In this document: piece after piece, positions 9,825 through 18,897 of the stretch
Layout: every line of letters begins with the position of its first letter
Numbering within the stretch: the stretch's first letter is position 1
NCBI RefSeq assembly: GCF_000263195.1
Contig: NC_018748.1
Coordinates: 1,798,001 to 1,862,000 of the forward strand
DNA: 64,000 bases
Direction of reading: 5' to 3'
DNA from: Emticicia oligotrophica DSM 17448
Lineage (GTDB): Bacteria > Bacteroidota > Bacteroidia > Cytophagales > Spirosomataceae
Program-made: the position numbers and the translations under genes
The notes under the pieces: model-generated
What the model saw: only the letters and a program-made list of their open reading frames with translations
What the model was told of the DNA's origin: nothing
Database searches by the model: none

Positions 9825-12260
9825 TTAAAACTCCCAAACAAATCCTAAAGATGGAGTTACTGATACATCGTTATTATCTAAAATCAACGGAACAGCATTT
9901 GCACCATCTCTTCGTAGTGGCAGGCCATCAGTTGTCTGAAAACCAGTATTATCAGCATTTCGAGCAAAAGTATATTGTGGAAATGCTGGAGTCTTGAATA
10001 ATAAGGCATTTTGCACATCTAAATAAAGGTCGAACGTGGTTTTTCTAAAATTCCATTTTTTATCAACCCTAAAATCAAATCTTTTAAAATTACCCAGTCT
10101 ACCTTGATTTAATCTTGTATAATCAAGTGTACCACGACCAACTAATGAATAATTTGCTTGTGAAGCTGCCAAATCAAATGGCGTATATGGTGCTCCCCCT
10201 TGCGAAAGCCATTTCAAGCCCATTTCCCAGCCATGTTTAAATTTACGTCCAAGTTGAGCCGAAAGTATATGGCGGGTATCCCAAGCTGATGAGATTAGTT
10301 TCCCATCGGCACCCGAAAATTCGCTTCTGAAAAGCGTATAACTTAATACCCCAAAGATATTTTTGGTTAATTTTTGTTGGAAAAAGAATTCAACACCATA
10401 GCTTCGGCCTTTACCAATTGATACTACTTGCTCATTGCCGATAGCACCGAAATCGCCTCCTTCATTAGCCAATGAAATTCCTCTACTTACGGTAACTGGA
10501 TAGTTTCTATACTTTTTATTAAAAGCTTCTACCGTTATTCTAGTTTGTGGAGTTGGAATAAACTCTAAACCAGCTACTAAGTGGTCTGACTGAATGTATT
10601 TATTGGCTTTATTCGTAAACTGGTTGTCATTTTGATAACCCAAAACGGTGTAGATTGGCACTTTAAAATAACGCCCGGCCGAGACATTTACTCTCCATTT
10701 ATCAGCAAATTGATAACTTAATGAGGTTCGTGGACTAAGTGTTTCGAGCGGTTTTCCTCCATCAACAGTAAACGAGTTCATGTCGGTTCTGATTCCAGCA
10801 GAAAGACTGAGTTTTTCGTTGAAAAACTTCCTTGAAACTTGTCCAAAAGCTCCATATTTAAAGAAATTAATGTCAGTATTAAACTTAACACTTATACCGG
10901 GTTGAATAATTTGCCCCGTTGCATTTCTAATTTCACGACTAAAAATATTAAAAAAGTCATTATTATACTTCACATATTGAATCACTCCCCCGTAGCTATA
11001 CTCCCACTTTCCTTTATACTGGTTTACATCAATTCTAAACTTATTTTCAATCTCTTGTGATTGTGAGTTAAACACCCTTAGTGCAGGGTCATCACTCTTG
11101 CCATCTTCATATCGGTCGAGTGCATTATCGAACATATTTCGGCTCAAAGCAATATTAATGTAGCCATTCGTAATAAGTCTTTTCAATGAAGCTCCAACGG
11201 TATAATTCCATTGTTTAATAAGCGGATTCGAACGTAGAATATATTCTTTTGAAGCATCGGTTTCTTTCGGTACACCAAAATAGAAATCATCAATTGCTCC
11301 TACTCCGATTAAGTTTAATGTTGTTTTCTTATTGAATTTATGCGTGATTTTGTACTGAAAATCCCAGTAACTTGGTCGAATTGGCAAATCAAGAGCAGAA
11401 AATAAAAGTTGCAAATACGAGCGGCGTGCCGATGCTAAAAATGTTGTTTTCTGCGAAATTGGACCTTCAAGGGTGGCCGCTACTTCGGTCGAACTCAACC
11501 TCACATTTCCCTCTACTTTATTGGGGTTTCCATCTCTTTGTTTGAATTGTAAAACCGAAGAAAGTGCATTATCATAGCGAGCATTAAAACTACTCGTCGA
11601 AAGCGTGGCATCTTCAATAAACGAAACATTCAGAATACCAGTTGGGCCACCTGAACTTCCTTGTGTAGCAAAGTGATTGATTACAGGAATCTCAATTCCA
11701 TCTAAATAAAAAACATTTTCATTGGGACCTCCACCTCTAATTACTAAATCATTTCTGAAACCGCCCACAGAGCCCGCCGTGCCACCAACACCAGGTAATA
11801 CGCCAATTACACGAGAAATATCAAAATTTCCACCTGGATTATTTTTGATTTCCTCGGCTGTTAGTTTCTGAATCGAATTGGGTGTTTCGATATTTGCTAC
11901 CGAAACAGAGCGATTAACCACCACTTTTACTTCATCAAGTGTTTGTGATTCTTCTTCCAACTCAAACGTAATCTGTTGTGTATTACCCGTTGTAAGGTTA
12001 ATATTAAACTTGGTTAGAGGTTTGTAGCCCACAAATGTTGCTTTCAAATTATAACTGCCCACGGGTAGGCTTATCTTGAAATTTCCATCAATGTCGGTGG
12101 TTACACCTTTCTGGGTGTTTTCTACTTGAATCGTTACGCCAATAAGTGGCTCTTGAGTTTTACGGTCTTTAACTGTTCCTTGAATTTCGCCCGTACGTTG
12201 GGAATAAGCTACACCCACAGAAAGAAAAAATACGGCCAATAATTGTAAGATTTTGTGCAT
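9825..12260 (-). CDS. TonB-dependent outer-membrane receptor with carboxypeptidase-regulatory-like domain
   Basis: It is an outer-membrane active transporter; the substrate cannot be told. The 811 residues start with a signal peptide cut after about residue 20 (GVAYSQ). A carboxypeptidase-regulatory-like beta-sandwich follows (about 25-110, GEIQGTVKDRKTQEPLIGV). The plug domain is at about 125-230 and includes VIRGGGPNENVFYLDGIEIP. The rest is a 22-strand-type barrel ending in F (GFVWEF). No SusD partner is adjacent, so this is not a Sus-type pair. A MarR-like regulator is divergent from it across 162 bp and may control it; this is inferred from position only. Confidence 0.9.
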   Translation of the reverse strand: MHKILQLLAVFFLSVGVAYSQRTGEIQGTVKDRKTQEPLIGVTIQVENTQKGVTTDIDGNFKISLPVGSYNLKATFVGYKPLTKFNINLTTGNTQQITFELEEESQTLDEVKVVVNRSVSVANIETPNSIQKLTAEEIKNNPGGNFDISRVIGVLPGVGGTAGSVGGFRNDLVIRGGGPNENVFYLDGIEIPVINHFATQGSSGGPTGILNVSFIEDATLSTSSFNARYDNALSSVLQFKQRDGNPNKVEGNVRLSSTEVAATLEGPISQKTTFLASARRSYLQLLFSALDLPIRPSYWDFQYKITHKFNKKTTLNLIGVGAIDDFYFGVPKETDASKEYILRSNPLIKQWNYTVGASLKRLITNGYINIALSRNMFDNALDRYEDGKSDDPALRVFNSQSQEIENKFRIDVNQYKGKWEYSYGGVIQYVKYNNDFFNIFSREIRNATGQIIQPGISVKFNTDINFFKYGAFGQVSRKFFNEKLSLSAGIRTDMNSFTVDGGKPLETLSPRTSLSYQFADKWRVNVSAGRYFKVPIYTVLGYQNDNQFTNKANKYIQSDHLVAGLEFIPTPQTRITVEAFNKKYRNYPVTVSRGISLANEGGDFGAIGNEQVVSIGKGRSYGVEFFFQQKLTKNIFGVLSYTLFRSEFSGADGKLISSAWDTRHILSAQLGRKFKHGWEMGLKWLSQGGAPYTPFDLAASQANYSLVGRGTLDYTRLNQGRLGNFKRFDFRVDKKWNFRKTTFDLYLDVQNALLFKTPAFPQYTFARNADNTGFQTTDGLPLRRDGANAVPLILDNNDVSVTPSLGFVWEF

Positions 12261-12409
12261 AATATGTTGATTTTAATGTTTATGGCTGAGTTTTTAAATT
12301 ATCAGCAACATTTCAAGTGTGTTTTTGTTATTTAATAGTAAAACATTTTTAATTGAAATATGTTTTGTTTTTGTACTAAAAAAAATAATTTAGCACAAAA
12401 AAACACTTT

Positions 12410-12417
12410 TAGTTTTG
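12410..12417 (+). promoter_or_regulatory. Candidate -7 element for the MarR-like gene
   Basis: TAGTTTTG fits TAnnTTTG exactly and ends 5 nt before the ATG at 12423. If used, the transcript would begin at or very near the start codon, a leaderless or nearly leaderless mRNA. No well-placed -33 box was found. Confidence 0.35.
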
Positions 12418-12422
12418 CCTTG

Positions 12423-13058
12423 ATGAATTATAGTATCTTACAAAAATTAATTACAGACTTAGAAAGCATCGAATCTGAGCAATCCTCGAAGCCAATTTCG
12501 ATGGAAGATTTTGTGGTATTTCTCAACCAAAAATATTTGGGCAGACTACTTACACCCGAAAGCCCAACTTTACCTTCTGAAAATGAAGAAACAAATATTG
12601 GTCAGTTAGTTGCATTTATGTATCGCTATGCCAAAGGGTATATCAAAAAGGCATTGGAAGAATCAACCATCTTGACCTTGGATGATTTTGGTTATTTGGC
12701 TGCGGTATGGCAATATAAAAATCCAACCAAAACTCAAGTAATTGAAAAAAATATTCATGAAAAAAACACAGGAATGGAGATAATTAAAAGACTGATAAAC
12801 AGCCAGTTACTCGAACAATACGACGATGATTTAGATAAAAGAAGCAAGCGTTTGAGGATTACTCCATTAGGTCAAGCCGAACTTTTCAAATCATTTGAAG
12901 GAATGATGAAAGTAAGTAAGATTATTTCAGGGCAATTGAATGAAATCGAGCGTTTGCAACTATATTATCTTTTAAATAAACTCCATCATTTCCATAATCC
13001 GATTTTTTTAAACGACCGTGAGGCCAGTATTGATAGAGTTTTGGAGAAATATTTTTAA
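12423..13058 (+). CDS. MarR-like winged-helix regulator
   Basis: It is probably a DNA-binding regulator. The 211 residues have helices at the N-terminus and a winged helix in the second half. The recognition and wing part reads IIKRLINSQLLEQ followed by DLDKRSKRLRITPLG, the typical MarR wing with its D-x-R-S-x-R pattern. The ATG at 12423 is chosen over an upstream one at 12360, because the extra 21 residues are low-complexity and a -7 promoter box lies inside that stretch. It is divergent from the TonB receptor. The ligand is unknown, and assignment to MarR rests on the wing only. Confidence 0.7.
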   Translation: MNYSILQKLITDLESIESEQSSKPISMEDFVVFLNQKYLGRLLTPESPTLPSENEETNIGQLVAFMYRYAKGYIKKALEESTILTLDDFGYLAAVWQYKNPTKTQVIEKNIHEKNTGMEIIKRLINSQLLEQYDDDLDKRSKRLRITPLGQAELFKSFEGMMKVSKIISGQLNEIERLQLYYLLNKLHHFHNPIFLNDREASIDRVLEKYF

Positions 13059-13061
13059 AAT

Positions 13062-13090
13062 AAAAAACCGCCTCAAAGGCGGTTTTTTTG
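13062..13090. terminator. Bidirectional terminator between the MarR-like gene and ftsZ
   Basis: A 12-bp perfect stem (13062-13073 with 13077-13088) with a 3-nt loop has A and T runs at its two ends. It serves convergent genes on both strands. Confidence 0.9.
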
Positions 13091-13108
13091 TATAATTATA
13101 AGTAGATA

Positions 13109-14533
13109 TTATCGGCTTGATTCCATCATAGAAAGGAGTTGGTCTAACTCATATTCTAGAACTTTTCCATTTTGACGGAGTTTCTTCACATCTTGTAACT
13201 CAATACCATTTCGAACATAAGTTGGAGTTGTATTTAAAGCTGGGTTTCGGTAACCTTCACGCATAAATCTTTGAATCATCGCTCTGATTTGCTCCATTGG
13301 GTCTTTTTGCTCAACTTTTGGCTCAAGTTGCTCAATAAAATTCGGATTCGGCGACTCTTCCGAAGGATATTGTGTACTACTTGCACTTCCTGTTGCCACA
13401 ACTTGCGGTGTTGGTGGTGTTGAAGAGGCTGCTGTAGCTACTGCAAGCGGAACTGCATTAGAAGCTGTTGCCGTAGGGCCAGCCACATGCATTGGTCTTA
13501 CAACCTCCATCACAGGCGGTTGAGGAATATCAATTTCAAATGGCGGTGGTACATTTTCATAACCTGCTGCAACGATTGTTACGCGTACTTTTTTACCCAA
13601 GTTTTTATCAATCGCAAAACCGTGCTTAAACAAACGAGCTTTAGTTTGAATTTGGCTTTCAACAAACTTTGTTACTAAAGTTTGGTCAGAAAGCTTGATT
13701 TTATGTTCAGGGCTATAAGCAATACTTAACAAGACTCTTTGGGCACCATTAATGTCATTGCTTTCTAATAATGGCGAAGAAAGAGCCAATTTAATTGCTT
13801 CTTCTGCACGGCGTTCGCCCTCTGCTTCGGCAGTACCCATAACAGCTTGTCCTGCATTACCCAATACCTTTTTCACATCAGCAAAGTCAAGGTTAATAAT
13901 ACCCGGACGAGTAATAAGTTCGGCAATACTTTTCACGCCATTAGCCAATACATCATCAGCCTTTGCATAAGCCTCTTCTATATCCATATCACCAAAAGTT
14001 TGCTCTAAACGCTCATTTTTGATGATAAGTACGGTATCGCTACATTTTTTTAACTCTTCAATACCCGCACGAGCTTGAAGAATTTTATCTTCTCCTTCAA
14101 AAGTAAATGGGTCAGTTACCACTGCAACTGTCAGTAATTTCATTTCACGTGCAATACGTGCAATTACTGGTGCTGCACCTGTACCCGTACCACCGCCCAT
14201 ACCAGCCGTGATGAATACCATCTCCGTTGGTTCTTTGAGCATTTCTCTGATAGCTTTTTCGCTTTCTTCGGCTGCCTTTCTTCCCATTTCTGGTTCAGTT
14301 CCAGCACCTAAACCTTTGGTTAGCTCAATACCAATTTGTAAACGTTTTATTTCAGGCGAAGCAGATTCGAGTGCTTGTTGGTCTGTATTACAAATTACCA
14401 AGCCTATATCACTTACACCCATGTTGTGCATGTGTTTAACAGCATTACAGCCAGCTCCACCTACACCAATTACCTTGATTATATTCTTGAACTTATTCTT
14501 TGAAACGAGTTCGTATTCTGGTTCTTCTGACAT
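13109..14533 (-). CDS. ftsZ: Cell division protein FtsZ
   Basis: FtsZ is the tubulin-like GTPase that forms the division ring. The 474 residues include the N-terminal IKVIGVGGAGCNAVKHM and the GTP-binding signature GMGGGTGTGAAPVIA. The T7 loop region INLDFADVKKVL follows. After about residue 335 comes a proline-, alanine- and serine-rich linker, then a C-terminal segment from about 400 to 470. The gene is last in the minus-strand division cluster, 80 bp after ftsA, and ends at a strong shared terminator. Confidence 0.97.
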   Translation of the reverse strand: MSEEPEYELVSKNKFKNIIKVIGVGGAGCNAVKHMHNMGVSDIGLVICNTDQQALESASPEIKRLQIGIELTKGLGAGTEPEMGRKAAEESEKAIREMLKEPTEMVFITAGMGGGTGTGAAPVIARIAREMKLLTVAVVTDPFTFEGEDKILQARAGIEELKKCSDTVLIIKNERLEQTFGDMDIEEAYAKADDVLANGVKSIAELITRPGIINLDFADVKKVLGNAGQAVMGTAEAEGERRAEEAIKLALSSPLLESNDINGAQRVLLSIAYSPEHKIKLSDQTLVTKFVESQIQTKARLFKHGFAIDKNLGKKVRVTIVAAGYENVPPPFEIDIPQPPVMEVVRPMHVAGPTATASNAVPLAVATAASSTPPTPQVVATGSASSTQYPSEESPNPNFIEQLEPKVEQKDPMEQIRAMIQRFMREGYRNPALNTTPTYVRNGIELQDVKKLRQNGKVLEYELDQLLSMMESSR

Positions 14534-14613
14534 CGTGATGAAATTTTATAGATTAGGAAAAGCTGCTGTTTATTTTTTAAAAATTGGATTCATGGCTTTA
14601 AACTATTTTAATA

Positions 14614-16026
14614 TTATGTATAACCCTTATCGTCGCCTAAGTCATTTTTTGAAGAATTCATTTGGCGTTTTAACCATCCAAATAATCCTCCACTTGTTTG
14701 GGGTTCTTCTGCTTGCGGTGGTTCTACTTCTTTATGACGACCACCATTCAATGGTTCGATACCGTTTAAGTAAATATGTGTTTGACTGTCTGGAATTTCT
14801 CCCCAAATAACTTCTTGTGGTACACGCTCATCTAATGGCAAAAATCCTGATAATACCAAGCCCAATACAGTTGCGTATTTGGGGTCAACGACTTTACTTA
14901 GGGCACTTTCACCAATATTTCTCATATTATTGCCTACCCTTACATTCATGCCCTCAGTTACTTGATAAAAGACATCTTTTATCATACGAATATTAGCCGT
15001 ACCGCCAGTCAGCACAACACCACTAATCAGTTGCCCATCATAGCCTGAATGTATAATTTCGGCCATTACCATTGCTGCAATTTCTTTGAGGCGTTCTTCG
15101 ATGATAACGCTTACATTTTTAGCAACGATTTCTTTATCGGGTAAACCTTCGACACCTGGTATCTTAATGATATCGTTTTTACCAACTTCTGCGGGTGGCA
15201 CATCACCAACAATGAGTTTGAGCTTTTCGGCGTGGTCGGGCAAAATTTGAAACGCCTTTACGAGGTCATTCGTAATGCTTCGACCAGCAAATGGAATAAC
15301 AGAGATATGACGAAGCCCACTTTCATGAAAAATGGCAACTTCTGTGGTATCTCCTCCAATATTTACAACAGCCACACCTAATTTTCTATCTACCTCCTGC
15401 AATACCGACATGGCATCGGCAAGCGGTGAAAACAATGTATGTACGATTTTTAGTGGAATAAATCTCTTATTATCTTGAATCTTAACACCCACACTTTCGA
15501 TTGTTTGGCGAAGAGCGATGTGTGGGTCATTGGGTGTTGAAATCAAGAAAAAGTTTCCACCGAGAGTAATACCAAAACGCCCAACTGGATTTTCAGGTAC
15601 TAAAGAACGGTCAATTATAAACTCCTGTGGGAATGTATGTATAATAACATTTCCTGCCGTTGGGCGAAACGATTTTCGAATATCTATTGCTAATTTTTCA
15701 ATTTCCTCACGGCGAATCGTCGTGCGGCTATCATTTCTTGTGATAAAATTTTGGTGTGATTTTCCTTCAACGTACTCCCCCGAAATATTTACGATTACGT
15801 TTTGAATATTAATGTCGGCTTTATCTGATAATTTAGTAAGGATACGGTCAATGTCACGAGCCGTAAACTCTAAATTTACAACCGTGCCATTTGATACTCT
15901 ACCTCTTTGTGTAGGTTCTTCAACCATATCAAGAATTTTTACTTTCCCGATAGAGTCAATAATGCCCGCTACTGCACAAATTTTTGTGCTACCAATATCA
16001 ATGCCTACAATTACACCTTTATTCAT
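14614..16026 (-). CDS. ftsA: Cell division protein FtsA
   Basis: FtsA is the actin-like protein that anchors FtsZ to the membrane. The 470 residues begin VGIDIGSTKICAVAG (phosphate 1 motif) and contain the 1C subdomain. NIGGDTTEVAIFHESGLRH is the phosphate 2 region and VVLTGGTANI the adenosine motif. The C-terminal part has a tryptophan- and lysine-rich amphipathic stretch (GGLFGWLKRQM), likely the membrane-targeting helix, followed by a charged tail. It lies 60 bp after ftsQ and directly before ftsZ. Confidence 0.95.
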   Translation of the reverse strand: MNKGVIVGIDIGSTKICAVAGIIDSIGKVKILDMVEEPTQRGRVSNGTVVNLEFTARDIDRILTKLSDKADINIQNVIVNISGEYVEGKSHQNFITRNDSRTTIRREEIEKLAIDIRKSFRPTAGNVIIHTFPQEFIIDRSLVPENPVGRFGITLGGNFFLISTPNDPHIALRQTIESVGVKIQDNKRFIPLKIVHTLFSPLADAMSVLQEVDRKLGVAVVNIGGDTTEVAIFHESGLRHISVIPFAGRSITNDLVKAFQILPDHAEKLKLIVGDVPPAEVGKNDIIKIPGVEGLPDKEIVAKNVSVIIEERLKEIAAMVMAEIIHSGYDGQLISGVVLTGGTANIRMIKDVFYQVTEGMNVRVGNNMRNIGESALSKVVDPKYATVLGLVLSGFLPLDERVPQEVIWGEIPDSQTHIYLNGIEPLNGGRHKEVEPPQAEEPQTSGGLFGWLKRQMNSSKNDLGDDKGYT

Positions 16027-16086
16027 TTATTCTATCATTTAAGGCTCTTGACTCAAAAAAATAGTCAAAAGTCACAGCTATATCTC

Positions 16087-16854
16087 CTATTTACAAACAA
16101 TTTGTCCATCATATTTAACACTTACTGACGAAAAACTATCCCACCCTTTTACTGGTAGGATTTGATTGTAAAATATCTTCAATCTGTTTAATCTATTCTC
16201 AATATTGCTGGGTTCGCCAAACTCAATAATGTGGTTACCCACTAATGGAACAATACTGATGTCTCCATCAGAATTGATGTCCAATTGGGTAAATTGGGCT
16301 TTTAGAAAGGAATCTTCATTAATTAACTTTATAAATTGAAGGTTCTTTTCCTGACGCTTTGCTTTTAAACTTGGCAAATTTCGGAAATATTCACCCGAAA
16401 GCAATAAAATTCTTGCTGAATATCGGTCAGAGAGTGGAAAAAAACTTCCCTCGGCATCAACATACACATCTTCGCGGCCATCTGACATTAAAATTCGGGC
16501 AATCGGAATGTGTTGTTCAACATCAACATGAAGTTTTCCATCTACACCTTTATAGACTTGACAAGATTTTATCTGGCGATTTTTGAGTACACGTTGCTCA
16601 ATTGAGCGGAGGTCGATTTTTTCAAAATGTTTACCTACCAGTTGCTCACTGCCATATTTTGTCACTAAGTTTTCTACATCTTTATTAGTGATGAAATATT
16701 GTTCATCAGCATTTTTAATGTTTACTTCTATTTTTTTGCAGCGGTCTGACGAAAAACTATCTGTCGAAAAAGCAATTAGTAGCGTAATTGCTCCGATGGC
16801 AATTGTGCCAAAGAGAATCTTAGCTATTTTTCCGAAGTTAGTGTTACGAAACAT
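16087..16854 (-). CDS. ftsQ: Cell division protein FtsQ/DivIB
   Basis: It links early and late division proteins in the periplasm. The 255 residues have one membrane helix at about 11-30 (ILFGTIAIGAITLLIAF), then a POTRA-like domain (VEVNIKNADEQYFITNKDVENLV type) and a beta domain. Sequence similarity within this family is low, so the call leans on topology and position directly before ftsA and ftsZ. The length is normal. Confidence 0.85.
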   Translation of the reverse strand: MFRNTNFGKIAKILFGTIAIGAITLLIAFSTDSFSSDRCKKIEVNIKNADEQYFITNKDVENLVTKYGSEQLVGKHFEKIDLRSIEQRVLKNRQIKSCQVYKGVDGKLHVDVEQHIPIARILMSDGREDVYVDAEGSFFPLSDRYSARILLLSGEYFRNLPSLKAKRQEKNLQFIKLINEDSFLKAQFTQLDINSDGDISIVPLVGNHIIEFGEPSNIENRLNRLKIFYNQILPVKGWDSFSSVSVKYDGQIVCK

Positions 16855-16918
16855 TTATTTATGCAAATTAGTATTTTATTAATATTTTCAATCAAATTTT
16901 AATGATTAAACATTTTTT

Positions 16919-17695
16919 TTATAATTGATTAAGAAAATCATTGGGGTTATCAAGCATTTTGAACTCATCGGCGGCTTTAGGTTCTAAATCATTTTTACAA
17001 AGATTCTTAAGTCGTTCAACATCTTTATTCCAACGATAACCATCAAAATACTCCAATCCTTTGTGGTCACGAATTTTATAAAGGGCCGACTGTTTATAAG
17101 CCGTTCCTAAATAAACGTGTTTTAAGGCATTTTCTTTTCCCCATTTAATCACACGCCACATAAGCCATTTGCCAAGCGAATGGCTTCGCATGTATTCTGT
17201 ATTAAAAAAGGCAAACCAATAATGGAGCATCTCTCCTTCAAGCACGGCAAAAACAAAACCGAGAAGCTTGCCTTCAATACTAAATTTAAAGATATGCGTA
17301 CCTGTTTCTCTCGAAAGAATATACTGCCAACGCTCCCAACTCATATTATCATCGCCAATACGTTGCGAAATATATTCTTGACTTAAGTTTACAAACTCAG
17401 CATCGTTTAGGTCAAAATCTGTTTTTTTAATTACATCCAGTGTAATATTAAGTGGCTCTACTAAACGATTTACTCGACGATTTTCTGAAGTATCTTCAAA
17501 ACGGTCTAAATCAACTCTAAGGCTACGAGCCAAATAAAAAATATCGCCATTGATACCTAAATTTCCAGTATATGGTAGAAACCCTTTCTCATAAATTTCT
17601 GATAATTCGGCCTGCGATTCTTTCAAACAATAAATCGCATAATCGAAAGTATAAGTTGAGTAATCTACTCTATTTTCGGAAAAAAATATCTTCAT
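16919..17695 (-). CDS. Arginyl-transferase/GNAT-like protein in the division cluster
   Basis: The likely fold is the acyl-CoA N-acyltransferase type. Of 258 residues, the C-terminal half (about 165-235) resembles the catalytic part of arginyl- or leucyl-tRNA-protein transferases (ATE/Bpt): an HSLGKWLMWRVIKWGKE helix, then VYLGTAYKQSALYK and YFDGYRW. The N-terminal Cys-x2-Cys cluster typical of ATE is not present, although GFLPYTGN followed by RRVNRL recalls that region. Protein tagging is possible but unproven; a general GNAT role is equally open. The gene lies 42 bp after murG and 64 bp before ftsQ, the slot usually held by murC. Confidence 0.55.
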   Translation of the reverse strand: MKIFFSENRVDYSTYTFDYAIYCLKESQAELSEIYEKGFLPYTGNLGINGDIFYLARSLRVDLDRFEDTSENRRVNRLVEPLNITLDVIKKTDFDLNDAEFVNLSQEYISQRIGDDNMSWERWQYILSRETGTHIFKFSIEGKLLGFVFAVLEGEMLHYWFAFFNTEYMRSHSLGKWLMWRVIKWGKENALKHVYLGTAYKQSALYKIRDHKGLEYFDGYRWNKDVERLKNLCKNDLEPKAADEFKMLDNPNDFLNQL

Positions 17696-17737
17696 AATTA
17701 TATATCAAAAGCCCTTCTAATACCTTCGTTTCTTCAA

Positions 17738-18832
17738 CTATTTAATGATTTTCAATACTTCGGCTGCAATTTCCTTTCCTGCCTCAGGTTTGGCTAAAGT
17801 CTTGATATTTTTACTCAATAATTGCATTTCTTGCTTATCATTGGCAAGTTTAACCACATTATCTACCAAAATATCGCGAGCCTCCACGTCTTTTACTAAC
17901 CATGCGGCTTTTACGTTTACCAAACTCAGAGCATTTTGTGTTTGGTGGTCTTCGGCGGCTGTTGGTAATGGAACCAAAATTGATGGCTTTTCTGCTAAGC
18001 ATAATTCCGAAACCGACAAAGCACCTGCACGAGAAACCACTAAATCGGCGGCGGCATAGGCTAAATCCATTTCGTAGATAAAATCTGATACAAATACACG
18101 CTGTGTTTGTAATGATTCAACCCCTTGCTTAGCTTTATTAATAAAAATCTTACCTGTTTGCCAAATTACTTGAAGGTCGTTTGATATTAAATCGTTTAAA
18201 CCTGCAAATATTGCCTCATTGATTGTTCTTGCTCCTTGGCTACCCCCAATTACTAAAAGTGTTTTTCGTTCGGGGTCGAGGCCAAAATGTTTAAATGCTT
18301 GCTCTCTCTTCGAATTCGTTTCAAGAATATCTTTTCTCACTGGGTTTCCCGTCATAATAATTTTTTCTTTCGGGAAAAACTGCTCCATATTAGGGTATGC
18401 CACACATATTTTTTGTGCTTTCTTCGCCACAAATTTATTAGTAACACCCGCAAACGAGTTCTGCTCTTGAATGAGCGTTGGAACACCTAAGAAATTTGCC
18501 ATAATCAGGGTTGGGCCACTGGCATATCCGCCTACACCAATCGCAATATCTGGCTTAAAGTCTTTAATCACTCGATACGTTTTCCAAAGGCTTTTGATTA
18601 GCTTCAGTGGTAATCCTAAATTGGCCAGCATATTCGAGCGGTTAATCCCTGCAATGGGTAAACCGATGATTTTATATCCAGCCTTAGGTACTTTCTCCAT
18701 TTCCATTTTCCCTTCTGCTCCTACAAATAATATTTCATTAGAAGCATCAATAGCTTTTAGCTCATTGGCAATTGCTACTGCCGGATAAATGTGTCCACCC
18801 GTACCGCCACCACTGATGATAATTTTTTTCAT
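17738..18832 (-). CDS. murG: UDP-GlcNAc:undecaprenyl-PP-MurNAc-pentapeptide GlcNAc transferase
   Basis: MurG makes lipid II from lipid I at the inner face of the membrane. The 364 residues begin with the glycine-rich IISGGGTGGHIYPAVAIA, and later show QEQNSFAGVTNKF, VIGGSQGARTINEA and the UDP-sugar binding block VSRAGALSVSELCL followed by LVPLPTAAEDHQ with Q-x2-NA. The gene lies 65 bp after ftsW. The length is normal. Confidence 0.97.
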   Translation of the reverse strand: MKKIIISGGGTGGHIYPAVAIANELKAIDASNEILFVGAEGKMEMEKVPKAGYKIIGLPIAGINRSNMLANLGLPLKLIKSLWKTYRVIKDFKPDIAIGVGGYASGPTLIMANFLGVPTLIQEQNSFAGVTNKFVAKKAQKICVAYPNMEQFFPKEKIIMTGNPVRKDILETNSKREQAFKHFGLDPERKTLLVIGGSQGARTINEAIFAGLNDLISNDLQVIWQTGKIFINKAKQGVESLQTQRVFVSDFIYEMDLAYAAADLVVSRAGALSVSELCLAEKPSILVPLPTAAEDHQTQNALSLVNVKAAWLVKDVEARDILVDNVVKLANDKQEMQLLSKNIKTLAKPEAGKEIAAEVLKIIK

Positions 18833-18897
18833 ATATAATTTATTTCTATACAGCTATTCTTTTTAAAGTGTTACAAACGAAAACGCTAGAATTACAT

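Noticed and set aside
14208-14810. 200-codon open frame opposite ftsZ and ftsA
   Set aside because: It lies antisense to two certain genes and its content follows from their codons.
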